From positions 1 through 30,710 of the forward strand of contig CAUZEO010000021.1 in the NCBI GenBank assembly GCA_963578625.1: a DNA stretch of 30,710 nucleotides, given 5' to 3'. How positions within the stretch are numbered: position 1 is the stretch's first letter; every line of letters begins with the position of its first letter. Positions 24,485 to 30,710 of the stretch are shown piece after piece. The stretch is from CAUZEO01 sp963578625. GTDB taxonomy: Bacteria; Verrucomicrobiota; Kiritimatiellia; SLOV01. A program made the position numbers and the translations under genes. The notes below the pieces were generated by a model that had not been told where the DNA came from, did not search any database, and saw only the letters and a list, made by a program, of their open reading frames with translations.

Positions 24485-25363
24485 ATGATTACCAATCCCT
24501 ACGGCGACATAACGAGTAGCAAATGGCTACGGGGAAACCTGCATACACATACGACGCGCAGCGACGGCAGCCAGGATCCCGGCGACGTGGTTACGATGTA
24601 TGCGGACGCGGGCTACGATTTCCTCGCCATGACCGATCACGACATCTGGACTACCCCGGACGAGCTCTCGGAGTTGCCTTCCGGCGACATGCTCCTTCTC
24701 AGTGGGAATGAAATCACACGGGCCGGATCGCACGTTGTGCACGTTCAGGCGGACGCCCTGGTGAACCCCCATTGGGACCGGCAGCAGGTGATCAACGACA
24801 TTAACCGGGGAGAGGGATTCGCCATCGTGGCTCACCCCAACTTCAAGGAGTTCAATCACTGCCCCCTCGAGAGCCTTTTCGCGTGGTCCGGCTACGTCGG
24901 AATCGAAATCTACAACGGCGTCGTCTCCAGGGGGACCGGAGGTCCCTACGCAACCATCCACTGGGACCGATTGCTCTCATCGGGCCGCCGGGTGTGGGGA
25001 TACGCGCATGACGACTTTCACGACGCCGGCGCCGGGGACCTTGGACGGGGCTGGAACGTGGTACTCGCACGCGAGAAAACCGAACAAGCAATTTTTTCCG
25101 CGCTGAGAGAGGGCCGGTTCTACGCGTCCACCGGGGTGATCATCGCCAACATTGCCGTGAAGGGACGGCAGATCACGATCGAAACCGAAAATGCCGACCG
25201 GATCGTGGCGCAGTACGACAATGGCTGTCGTCTCGCAGTGGTCGATGAACCGGTAGCCACAATCGACGTCCCCGAAAATATCAGCATGACATATGTCCGC
25301 ATCGAATGCTGGGGGCGAGGCGAACAGTTTGCCTGGACCCAGCCGTTCTGGATTGATGGGTGA
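24485..25363 (+). CDS. PHP-domain metal-dependent hydrolase
   Basis: 292 residues. The polymerase-and-histidinol-phosphatase fold is clear from its metal ligands in order: H20-x-H22 (NLHTHTTRSDG), D51-H52-D53 (TDHD), E76 (GNEITRA), H117 (AHPNF) and H175-D-D (YAHDDFHD). No polymerase or other domain is attached. The C-terminal 80 residues (from about 210) look beta-rich and resemble the extension found in stand-alone PHP proteins. Probably a cytoplasmic phosphoesterase or related hydrolase; substrate unknown. No good ribosome binding site precedes the ATG (a GAAAAG lies about 20 bases upstream), so the start is moderately sure; it is supported by the conserved GNLHTHT starting soon after. It stands alone after a 410-bp spacer. 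Confidence 0.85.
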   Translation: MITNPYGDITSSKWLRGNLHTHTTRSDGSQDPGDVVTMYADAGYDFLAMTDHDIWTTPDELSELPSGDMLLLSGNEITRAGSHVVHVQADALVNPHWDRQQVINDINRGEGFAIVAHPNFKEFNHCPLESLFAWSGYVGIEIYNGVVSRGTGGPYATIHWDRLLSSGRRVWGYAHDDFHDAGAGDLGRGWNVVLAREKTEQAIFSALREGRFYASTGVIIANIAVKGRQITIETENADRIVAQYDNGCRLAVVDEPVATIDVPENISMTYVRIECWGRGEQFAWTQPFWIDG

Positions 25364-25526
25364 TAGCAACCAGAGCACGCCACTTCGGTTGACCGGATTG
25401 ATCGCGGTGGCATTGGTCGTCCCCCTGGGTGCGTACCTGGGTCTGCCGCACCTCCCTGCGCGTGGCACTGGCCGAATTACGCCGGGCGCGTCCGAAAGCG
25501 GCTCTTCGTGCTACGGCTGTGGTTGA
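25356..25526 (+). CDS. Hypothetical 56-residue membrane ORF or gene remnant
   Basis: The ATG overlaps the end of the PHP gene. The translation has one hydrophobic span, LTGLIAVALVVPLGAYLGL, flanked by a polar N-terminus and an SGSSCYGCG end. It could be a small membrane protein coupled to the PHP gene, or the surviving N-terminal signal anchor of a larger gene whose body decayed in the region that follows. I favour a remnant, because the next 150 bases hold only palindromes and no continuing frame. Confidence 0.3.
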   Translation: MGDSNQSTPLRLTGLIAVALVVPLGAYLGLPHLPARGTGRITPGASESGSSCYGCG

Positions 25527-25681
25527 GTTACGAATGGGGCATGCAGCTGCAGCCCAACTCAATCCGAAATGGGCGATCCGGGCGGGCCCGTGGCCCTGGA
25601 ACGTCGTGGAGGAATTCAACTCCCGGAGTTGCGTGACGTTGCCGCCGGACACGGCACCTGGACTGGAAGGGTTGCGTCGTC
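25527..25681. other. Non-coding, palindrome-rich stretch
   Basis: Contains an imperfect hairpin with outer arms TTGAGTT (25523-25529) and AACTCAA (25556-25562) around GGGC...GCCC, and a perfect palindrome CAACTCC-C-GGAGTTG (25617-25631). No protein is recognisable in any frame. Confidence 0.45.
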
Positions 25682-25924
25682 CTTGTTGTTTACGTTGAAG
25701 ATATCCAAATCGCCGCCGTTATCGTAGTCGCCGATTTCGAATCCCATGCCGTGCTCGTCCGTCCATACCGAGTTGGTCTCGGTGACCCGGTCGAAGGTGC
25801 CGTCCCCCCGGCTCATGTACTGCTGGGAGTTGTTGAAATCCTCCTCGCTGGGCAGATCGGCGCGGCGGTCACCGTTGATGTCCGCAATGCGGGGCGAAAG
25901 CACCCATCGGTCGTAAGCGAAACG
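25682..25924 (-). pseudogene. Fragment of an FG-GAP/VCBS (CRTAC1-type) repeat protein
   Basis: Reading the minus strand gives about 80 residues with clear FG-GAP repeat features. These are PRIADINGDRRADL and, about 45 residues on, GMGFEIGDYDNGGDLDIF, both with the calcium-binding D-x-D/N-x-D/G loops, and between them QYMSRGDGTFDRVTETNS. Complete proteins of this kind carry several such repeats and exceed 500 residues. Here homology begins abruptly at a palindromic repeat (25925-25967) and dissolves after DIFNVN. No start codon or signal peptide belongs to it. It is the relic of a secreted adhesin- or enzyme-like beta-propeller protein. Confidence 0.75.
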
Positions 25925-25967
25925 CCCCCGCCGAGCTTCGCTCAGTGGAGCGAGTGATTGTGCACTA
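25925..25967. repeat. Palindromic repeat at the edge of the FG-GAP remnant
   Basis: CCGAGCTTCGCTCAGTGGAG followed by CGAGTGATTGTGCACTA matches 24099-24134 at about 30 of 37 positions. GAGC-TTC-GCTC (25933-25943) forms a hairpin. Its position exactly where the FG-GAP homology starts suggests that insertion or recombination at the repeat truncated that gene. Confidence 0.65.
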
Positions 25968-26021
25968 TTGGGCAACAAAAGCGCCTGTAGTTCTTCGTCA
26001 CTTGTGTTCAATCTCGCCCGC

Positions 26022-26822
26022 TTATCTCTCGCAGGCGCGAAGGAATTTTTCGCGATTCCAATCCTCCGCCAACTTTGCTCCACGCGCGTGCCCATCCAGG
26101 AACAACGCATTGAACGAACCGTTGTGACGGTCGATGGGGCTGTGGCGGGTATAGATATCCGGCCGCGCAAACCGGGCATCGTTGGGCGAAATGTAGGCGC
26201 CTTCGACACCGACGACGTCCCCAAAAATGATATAGTCGACGGGTTTCTCAACGCTTGGAACATATCGCCCTTTGTCAACGCCTCCGCCACAGAGCAAGTC
26301 CGTGGCATCCAGGTTTAATCCCAGGCTTTCGTAGTGATACAGGTAAGCCGGGTAGACGATACCTGAAAACAGGGTATTCCCCGGCCCGTCGTGTACAGAG
26401 GGGCAGCCCAGAATTCCGAACTTTCGTCCCGCCTCCCCGTTTATGTAGGGTCCTAAAAACCCGTCGCTGTCCCTGGGGCCGCCCTGATAATCTCCGCTCT
26501 TGAACCAGGCGGTATAATGCCAGTGTCTGCGAAATTGTGAATAGTGCACTCCATCCTCAAGCGTAGCGCCAACAGGATCGGGTAACAATTCCACATAGGG
26601 AGGCGTGTATTCCGCGTGGTCTATCAGGTAGCCGTACAACCCGAGGCTCATCTGATGCAGGTTGTTCAGACAAACCGCGGCACGACCCCGTTCCAAGGCA
26701 TCTCGTACTGCCGGGGTCAACAAGGCGCTCAGGATGGCGATGATGGCGATCACCACCAAAAGCTCAATCAGCGTAAACGCGCTACGTGGATCGCGACCTG
26801 AACGCTTCCGTGTATGGATCAT
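26022..26822 (-). CDS. Type II pseudopilin-like protein (prepilin N-terminal motif, DUF1559-like)
   Basis: 266 residues. A basic leader (to A15) precedes FTLIELLVVIAIIAIL (F16-L31), the prepilin peptidase cleavage and methylation site with Glu at +5; the residue before the cut is Ala instead of the common Gly. The C-terminal part has the pattern RHNGSFNALFLDGHA, typical of the large pseudopilin-like families of Planctomycetes, Lentisphaerae, Verrucomicrobia and relatives, where dozens of copies per genome are exported surface or periplasmic proteins of unknown role. The middle contains aromatic-rich stretches with no known catalytic motif. No ribosome binding site is obvious. It lies alone in a decayed neighbourhood yet has an intact frame, so it is probably functional. 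Confidence 0.85.
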   Translation of the reverse strand: MIHTRKRSGRDPRSAFTLIELLVVIAIIAILSALLTPAVRDALERGRAAVCLNNLHQMSLGLYGYLIDHAEYTPPYVELLPDPVGATLEDGVHYSQFRRHWHYTAWFKSGDYQGGPRDSDGFLGPYINGEAGRKFGILGCPSVHDGPGNTLFSGIVYPAYLYHYESLGLNLDATDLLCGGGVDKGRYVPSVEKPVDYIIFGDVVGVEGAYISPNDARFARPDIYTRHSPIDRHNGSFNALFLDGHARGAKLAEDWNREKFLRACER

Positions 26823-27003
26823 AGCATTCTTATGTATCAGATGGTTTCATCCTGAACATTGCTGCGCGCGCGAACCACCTTTCCATGGCCGATGATGATG
26901 CAAGACCAATACTTCATTCAATCTAAATGTCAGCTTTGAGAGGGGTTTTCTTGATTCTGCCGTATGGAGCTGCCACTATCGTCGCCTACGAAAGGAACAA
27001 TAA
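26823..27003. other. Intergenic region between divergent genes
   Basis: It must carry the 5' signals of the pseudopilin (minus strand) and of the small ORF at 27004 (plus strand). AAAGGA (26991-26996) is the ribosome binding site of the latter. No confident promoter or other feature is seen. Confidence 0.4.
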
Positions 27004-27144
27004 ATGGATCTGATCGAACAATTGATGCAGGGCCTGGACCTCGATCCGTAGATGGTGAAGAAGTTCGCCGGTGTGGTCATGGACTTCCTGCAGGAAAAGG
27101 GCGGCGATACCATTAAAGGGTTGCTCGAGGGAATCCTGAAGTAG
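27004..27144 (+). pseudogene. Small gene interrupted by an in-frame TAG
   Basis: An ATG with AAAGGA eight bases upstream opens MDLIEQLMQGLDLDP, then TAG (27049-27051), then MVKKFAGVVMDFLQEKGGDT and IKGLLEGILK to a second TAG. Read through, it is a 46-residue amphipathic helical protein resembling the start of small DUF2780/DUF2267-like proteins (weak recognition). The frame is kept on both sides of the TAG, which differs by one base from GAG, CAG or AAG. An ATG follows the TAG directly, so translation of a 30-residue product could restart. A hairpin follows at once. It could be a fresh nonsense mutation, a sequencing error, or read-through. TAG is used as a normal stop elsewhere in this window (paralogue E, the RraA-like gene and this ORF's own end), so genome-wide recoding is unlikely. 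Confidence 0.5.
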
Positions 27145-27165
27145 CGGAAGTCGCGGAGACTTCCG
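27145..27165 (+). terminator. Hairpin directly after the small ORF
   Basis: CGGAAGTC-GCGGA-GACTTCCG is a perfect 8-bp stem with a 5-base loop. It begins on the base after the TAG stop, and a T5 run follows about 17 bases later (27182-27186). Good candidate for the 3' end of the small gene, although the T-run is further away than in a typical intrinsic terminator. Confidence 0.55.
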
Positions 27166-27240
27166 GTCGGCAACGCAAACGTTTTTCCGTAGGCACATGA
27201 AGCGCACGACTGGAGCCTGATCTAATCCCGCCAGTGCCAG

Positions 27241-27326
27241 GAGGTTTTGGTTTTGGACCAGGTTTGGATTCTAGTTTTGGTTCCCTTCGCAAACCAGATT
27301 CTAAATCCCGGACTCAAACCAAACTC
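27241..27326. repeat. Imperfect inverted repeat rich in GGTTTTGG / CCAAAC
   Basis: The left half (GAGGTTTTGGTTTTGG ... GGATTCTAG) and right half (CAGATTCTAAATCCC ... CAAACCAAACTC) pair imperfectly around a short CCCTT loop. The sequence has no coding character and lies just upstream of the aminotransferase remnant. Confidence 0.55.
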
Positions 27327-27407
27327 TCGTCGTTGATTAATCCCGCGAGCAGATGCATCACGAAATCAAAGGCCTCCCGACTACCCGATCGCAGATGTCA
27401 GATACGA

Positions 27408-27875
27408 TACCAGAAAGAGCTGATCTCGCCGGAGAAATTCGGTCCTGGATCCACGCATTCAACCTTCGCGTCCAATACGCTGGGAACCGTTGCGGGGCTC
27501 GAAGTAATGAAGATCCTGGGCGAAGGCCAGTGGGAAAAAACGATCAATGAAAAGGGTGTGTACTTCTTGAAACTGCTCAAGGACCTGCAATCTAGACATC
27601 CGGAAATCGGCGATGTCCACGGCATCGGATTGGCGCTGCGGATGGAGATGTGCGAGACGGATGGATTCACGCCGGACCGGGAGCTTGCCGACAAAATGTT
27701 CCAACGCGGTCTCGAGGGAGACCTCCTCGTGAACAATCGAAAATTGGGAATCGTCCTCGATATCGGCGGGTACTACAAAAATGTGGTTACGGTCGCTCCA
27801 TCGTTTCACATTACGTACGAAGAGATGGATCTTGCGCACGAAATCCTTGGCCTTCTTCTTTCGGAATGCAAATGA
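27408..27875 (+). pseudogene. C-terminal part of a class III (PLP) aminotransferase
   Basis: About 155 residues match the C-terminal domain of class III aminotransferases: KELISPEKFGPGSTHSTFAS followed by NTLGTVAGLEVMKIL corresponds to the conserved H-x-S/T-F-x-x-N segment after the PLP lysine. GDVHGIGLALRMEM corresponds to the small-domain strand near R-G-x-G-L-M, and the end is the usual helix. The first roughly 280 residues, including the PLP-binding Lys and the D-E-V-Q/I motif, are absent; upstream frames show no homology and contain an inverted repeat. It cannot be a working enzyme. The end is well kept and overlaps the next gene by ATGA, so the truncation looks recent. Confidence 0.75.
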
Positions 27876-28504
27876 AAGTAGAGGTTTACTGCGATTTCGA
27901 CGGGACCGTGACTCGTACCGACGGGGTCGATGAAGTGCTGGACGCGCTGGCTGGTCCAACCTGGCGCGACATCGAGGCGCTTTGGGTGCGAGGGAAAATC
28001 GGATCGAAGGAGTGTTTGACGCGGCAGATGCCTCTGGTCCAGGGGGGCTGGAAAGCAGCGGTCGAGGTCTTGTCGGAGATCGAGGTGGACCCGACGTTTC
28101 CTGGTTTTGCAACGTGGTGTAAAGAGCGTGACATCCCGCTTCGAATTGTCAGCGACGGCTTTGATCAATTCATCCGATATACATTCGACCGGGATGATCT
28201 TCAGATCACGGAAATTCATGCCAACACGTTGAGGGAGGAGGACGGACGGCTGGTTCCGGACTTCCCGCATTCGGTCTCGGGCTGCGGCGCCGGCATGTGT
28301 AAATGTCGGGTGATGGAGGCGGGAGATCCTGGTGCCCGGAAGATCATGATTGGCGACGGACTCACGGATCTATGCTGCTCCCGGAAAGCGGACACGGTTT
28401 TTGCCAAAGGGACTCTTTTGAAATCACTTGTGAAAGAAGGGGTCCCGTGTATCCCCTTCGAGAACTTCGATTCGATCGCGAAGAATCTGCGCAGCTTTGT
28501 TTAA
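27872..28504 (+). CDS. HAD-superfamily phosphatase, MtnX/SerB-like
   Basis: 210 residues from ATG 27872, which overlaps the aminotransferase stop (ATGA). An in-frame upstream ATG at 27650 would encode unrelated sequence from the other gene's DNA and is rejected. Motif I is D8-F-D10-G-T (YCDFDGTVTRTDGVD), motif II the Ser of RIVSDGFDQF, and motif III/IV is GDGLTDLCCS with the Mg-binding Asp pair. The overall pattern (LWVRGKIGSKECL, GFATWCKERDIPLRIVSDG) resembles 2-hydroxy-3-keto-5-methylthiopentenyl-1-phosphate phosphatase (MtnX) and phosphoserine phosphatases. A cluster CGAGMCKC (about residues 137-144) might bind a metal. No methionine-salvage gene is nearby, so MtnX identity is not claimed. 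Its original upstream partner, the aminotransferase, is now broken. Confidence 0.85.
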   Translation: MKVEVYCDFDGTVTRTDGVDEVLDALAGPTWRDIEALWVRGKIGSKECLTRQMPLVQGGWKAAVEVLSEIEVDPTFPGFATWCKERDIPLRIVSDGFDQFIRYTFDRDDLQITEIHANTLREEDGRLVPDFPHSVSGCGAGMCKCRVMEAGDPGARKIMIGDGLTDLCCSRKADTVFAKGTLLKSLVKEGVPCIPFENFDSIAKNLRSFV

Positions 28505-28898
28505 CCCGTTGCCGGCTAGTGTCGTGTACTGCTTTTTCCCCAATTCGTTCCCGGTTGCGACCATTCTTCTACCACGGAGTGCCGTGCGCGGTCGGTAGCG
28601 CGGACTTCAGTCCGCAGTGAGCAGCAAACCGGATTCATTCGCCATCCGTGGGCAACTCACTTCGGAACCTGAGGAAATGATCCTGCCGAAACCGGCGGAA
28701 GCAATTTTAGCTCCGCGTGCTCCGTGCCTCCGTGGTAGAAAAATTGTCGCGGAGAAGAACGATCTCGGGAGATCGTAGTAAAAAGAACCGCCTATCTTAA
28801 AATAATCCACTGGTGTCCCACAGAAAATCGATGGACTTTGTAATGGCTGACCAACTGGCTACAATCTTCTTAATCACCACAAAAAAGGAGATTGGACA
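28505..28898. other. Gene-free region with inverted repeats
   Basis: No coding region is supported. It contains a 13-bp perfect inverted pair TTCTACCACGGAG (28567-28579) / CTCCGTGGTAGAA (28728-28740) about 150 bases apart, a hairpin GCGGAC-TTCA-GTCCGC (28600-28615), and a palindrome ACGATCT-CGGG-AGATCGT (28759-28776). The two outer motifs look like ends of a repeated intergenic element. A strong AAAAAAGGAG ribosome binding site stands at 28881-28890. Confidence 0.55.
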
Positions 28899-29006
28899 AT
28901 GCCAGTGAGGTCAGCCGGGAAAAAGAGTGTCATATTTCGGCCTGTGCCCCGACATCGGGGCGTTGATCAAATAGGAGATTTCCATGGGCAGAAAAACCGT
29001 CAATAA
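28899..29006 (+). CDS. Possible 35-residue leader ORF
   Basis: ATG 28899 has an excellent ribosome binding site (AAAGGAG, 8 bases upstream) and encodes MPVRSAGKKSVIFRPVPRHR plus 15 more residues, ending inside the next gene in another frame. A hairpin GCCCCG-ACAT-CGGGGC (28946-28961) lies within it. The sequence AGGAGATT occurs both before this ORF and before the next gene. It could be a leader peptide whose translation affects the downstream start, or a decayed gene start. No protein family is recognised. Confidence 0.3.
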   Translation: MPVRSAGKKSVIFRPVPRHRGVDQIGDFHGQKNRQ

Positions 29007-30710
29007 ATGGGGTTGGATTGGACGCTGTGTACTCCTTTTCGGCCTGTCTCCCGTCCTGGTTCGGGCGTTTTTCATATTATCTGTGGATCGTGACGCAAAC
29101 GAGATGGCCGTCACCTTTGAATCCGGTACCAACCACTATTTTGTCGCGGAAATCGGGGATGCCCTTTCCTTGATTACTACATCCACGGACATCGAGGTTG
29201 GACAGGCCGGAACCGGGCGGCTGACCGACGGCGGACTGCACACAATCACTTCCAACGGTTTCATGGCTGTCCGTGGTGTTCCCCTGGAGGCGCCGGTCGA
29301 CACGGATCAGGATGGAATCGATGACGTCTACGAACTGCAACGCTCCATTCTCGATCCCCTCAGCCCTTCCGACGGGTTACAGGATCCGGACAACGACGGG
29401 TTCTCAACCTTGGCCGAGTACCAGGCAGGTACGGATCCGGAGAACGGCGCAGACTTTCCCTCAACCACGTCCTGTATCCAGGGTCTCCCGCTGAACGGAG
29501 TGATCGGCGGAGATCTGGGTCCTGCTCCTGTCGGGCCGTACGAAGCGATTACCTGCCTGGATATCCGAAATGATCGTGGCGTGGAGCGCGAAGAGGTTGC
29601 TTGTTCCGGGATCCCTCTTCCTCAGGCGCTCCTGGTGCTGACGACGGACTCCCTGGCAATGGTGGGTCCGGGGGAGCGTCTCCTGGCCGCGCAATTCAAC
29701 GTGCTGTCCCGCTGGGGCGGTCCGGTTGACGATGCAGCGCTGCCGGTGCGCTGGTTGCAGGTTTCGGTTCCGGCCCGGGTAGCTCCGGATGCCACTTCCA
29801 TCTACGCGCTGCGCCGGTACCCGGCGCCGGTACCCATGAATGATTCCTTTGCGGCTGGAATTACTGCCCAGGGGAACCTCTACCGGGTGGACACGGGTCT
29901 GGCTACCTTTCTGCTGGACCCAGCGAACCCGGCGCTGTTCCAGGGCATTGACATCGACACCGATGACGACGGAATAAGCCTGTCCACCGCCTATCAGCAC
30001 ACGCCCGGCGCGGGACCACGTCTTACGTTTCGGACCGGCGGACAGCCCATCACTCTCGATACCTCGAACGTTGGCGATGTCCTTGTCGATCCCGGCGGGT
30101 TTACCATCGTGGAATCGGGACCCGGCAGGGTCGTGGTGTCTCTCACCGGACACTTTTCGGACCCCGGGGGCGCGAGTCTTTGCTCGGCAGGCGGTGGAAC
30201 ATACGAACGATTCGGGTACACGCTCGTTGCCACCTTTGAACGGGCATGCAGAGACGTCGTGCTCCAATTCAATGTTCGCAATGAGTGCAGCGACGCCTAT
30301 GCCGGCCCGTGGACCGATGAAGCCATACCCATCGACGAAGTGTCGTGGAATTTTCCCTTCACCACCTTCAGTTCCCCGTCCGCTTTGTATGCCGGGCAGG
30401 GTCCCGTGCAAAGCTCCGCGGCCGCATCTGTCGTGGTGGAGCAGCGAAAGGGCGGCGGAACGCCGTGGCGACGCAGGGCGCGCGTGCTCTTGAATGGAGT
30501 GGAGGAGGAGGCCGCCGAGTATTTTGAAAACCCGCTGGTAGCGGTTGGCGATGATTCGATCACTGCCGTTGGGCAGCTTGCCTGGATGCGGTACCGCGAG
30601 CCGCAGTCGATTTCCGCGGAGAACCAGACCCTATCGTTTCGAGTAATCAGTGAACCCCTGGTGGTTGGGGAAGGAAAAGGAATCTGGAACGTGGCGCGCA
30701 TGTCCCTGCT
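28984..30710 (+). CDS. Large secreted protein with TSP3-type calcium repeats, 3' truncated
   Basis: The frame is open from ATG 28984 (AGGAG about six bases upstream) to the window end, at least 575 residues. The signal peptide has a Lys/Arg n-region, hydrophobic core CVLLFGLSPVL and a likely cut after VRA (residue about 28). Residues 105-160 carry thrombospondin type-3-like calcium loops: DTDQDGIDDVYE, DPDNDGFSTLAEYQAGTDPE. A further loop, DIDTDDDGISLSTAY, occurs near residue 325. The region that follows (FTIVESGPGRVVVSLTGHF, YTLVATFERACRDVVLQFNV) resembles the N-terminal RIFT-barrel domain of PcRGLX/YetA-like exo-rhamnogalacturonan lyase proteins; this is a tentative call from pattern only. 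It would then be another exported polysaccharide-acting protein, in keeping with the A-E array. Product and full length unknown. Confidence 0.7.
   Translation, partial: MGRKTVNKWGWIGRCVLLFGLSPVLVRAFFILSVDRDANEMAVTFESGTNHYFVAEIGDALSLITTSTDIEVGQAGTGRLTDGGLHTITSNGFMAVRGVPLEAPVDTDQDGIDDVYELQRSILDPLSPSDGLQDPDNDGFSTLAEYQAGTDPENGADFPSTTSCIQGLPLNGVIGGDLGPAPVGPYEAITCLDIRNDRGVEREEVACSGIPLPQALLVLTTDSLAMVGPGERLLAAQFNVLSRWGGPVDDAALPVRWLQVSVPARVAPDATSIYALRRYPAPVPMNDSFAAGITAQGNLYRVDTGLATFLLDPANPALFQGIDIDTDDDGISLSTAYQHTPGAGPRLTFRTGGQPITLDTSNVGDVLVDPGGFTIVESGPGRVVVSLTGHFSDPGGASLCSAGGGTYERFGYTLVATFERACRDVVLQFNVRNECSDAYAGPWTDEAIPIDEVSWNFPFTTFSSPSALYAGQGPVQSSAAASVVVEQRKGGGTPWRRRARVLLNGVEEEAAEYFENPLVAVGDDSITAVGQLAWMRYREPQSISAENQTLSFRVISEPLVVGEGKGIWNVARMSL

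Noticed and set aside
27049..27051. Genome-wide recoding of TAG
   Set aside because: Paralogue E, the RraA-like gene and the small ORF itself end on TAG in places that fit family length.
27650..27871. Upstream ATG for the HAD phosphatase
   Set aside because: The added 74 residues are the aminotransferase DNA in another frame; the DxDGT motif belongs within the first dozen residues, as it does from ATG 27872.

Overview
The window looks like chromosome from an uncultured, GC-rich heterotrophic bacterium of the PVC/Hydrogenedentota/Poribacteria type. This is an inference from gene content: a pseudopilin with the FTLIELLVV signature, phytanoyl-CoA dioxygenase and RraA-like genes, DNRLRE/CBM96 modules, TSP3-type calcium repeats, FG-GAP remnants, and many small palindromic intergenic repeats. 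No rRNA, tRNA, CRISPR array, transposase or transcriptional regulator was recognised. Both ends cut through genes.

Layout. 1-1410: 3' part of a membrane-anchored spermidine-synthase-like gene, clearly more AT-rich than the rest. 1411-1961: gene-free DNA with palindromic repeats. 1962-18576: the main feature, five tandem same-strand paralogues (called A to E here) of about 860-1130 residues. Each has a signal peptide, an N-terminal beta-rich region, a conserved central region rich in aromatic and acidic residues that resembles a glycoside-hydrolase barrel, and a further beta-rich region. Four of the five also carry a C-terminal DNRLRE/CBM96-type module. I cannot assign the family. B and C are the most alike and even share their upstream spacers, A resembles E, and D is the divergent member without the C-terminal module. 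A long hairpin separates E from the next, convergent gene.

18689-25363: a cytoplasmic catabolic set consisting of an RraA-like aldolase (-), a TIM-barrel sugar epimerase/isomerase (+), a cytochrome P450 (-), an Ldh-family NAD(P)-dependent 2-oxoacid reductase (+), a PhyH-type dioxygenase (+) and a PHP-domain hydrolase (+). Epimerase, reductase and RraA-type aldolase together suggest breakdown of a sugar or sugar acid, possibly released outside the cell by the A-E proteins. That link is inference.

25364-27875: a decayed zone with a small membrane ORF, an FG-GAP/VCBS remnant (-), an apparently intact pseudopilin (-), a tiny gene interrupted by an in-frame TAG, and the C-terminal third of a class III aminotransferase. 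The aminotransferase remnant still overlaps an intact MtnX-like HAD phosphatase by ATGA. 28505-28898 is gene-free with inverted repeats. 28984-30710 is the open 5' part of a large secreted protein with TSP3-like calcium repeats, preceded by a short ORF with a strong ribosome binding site.
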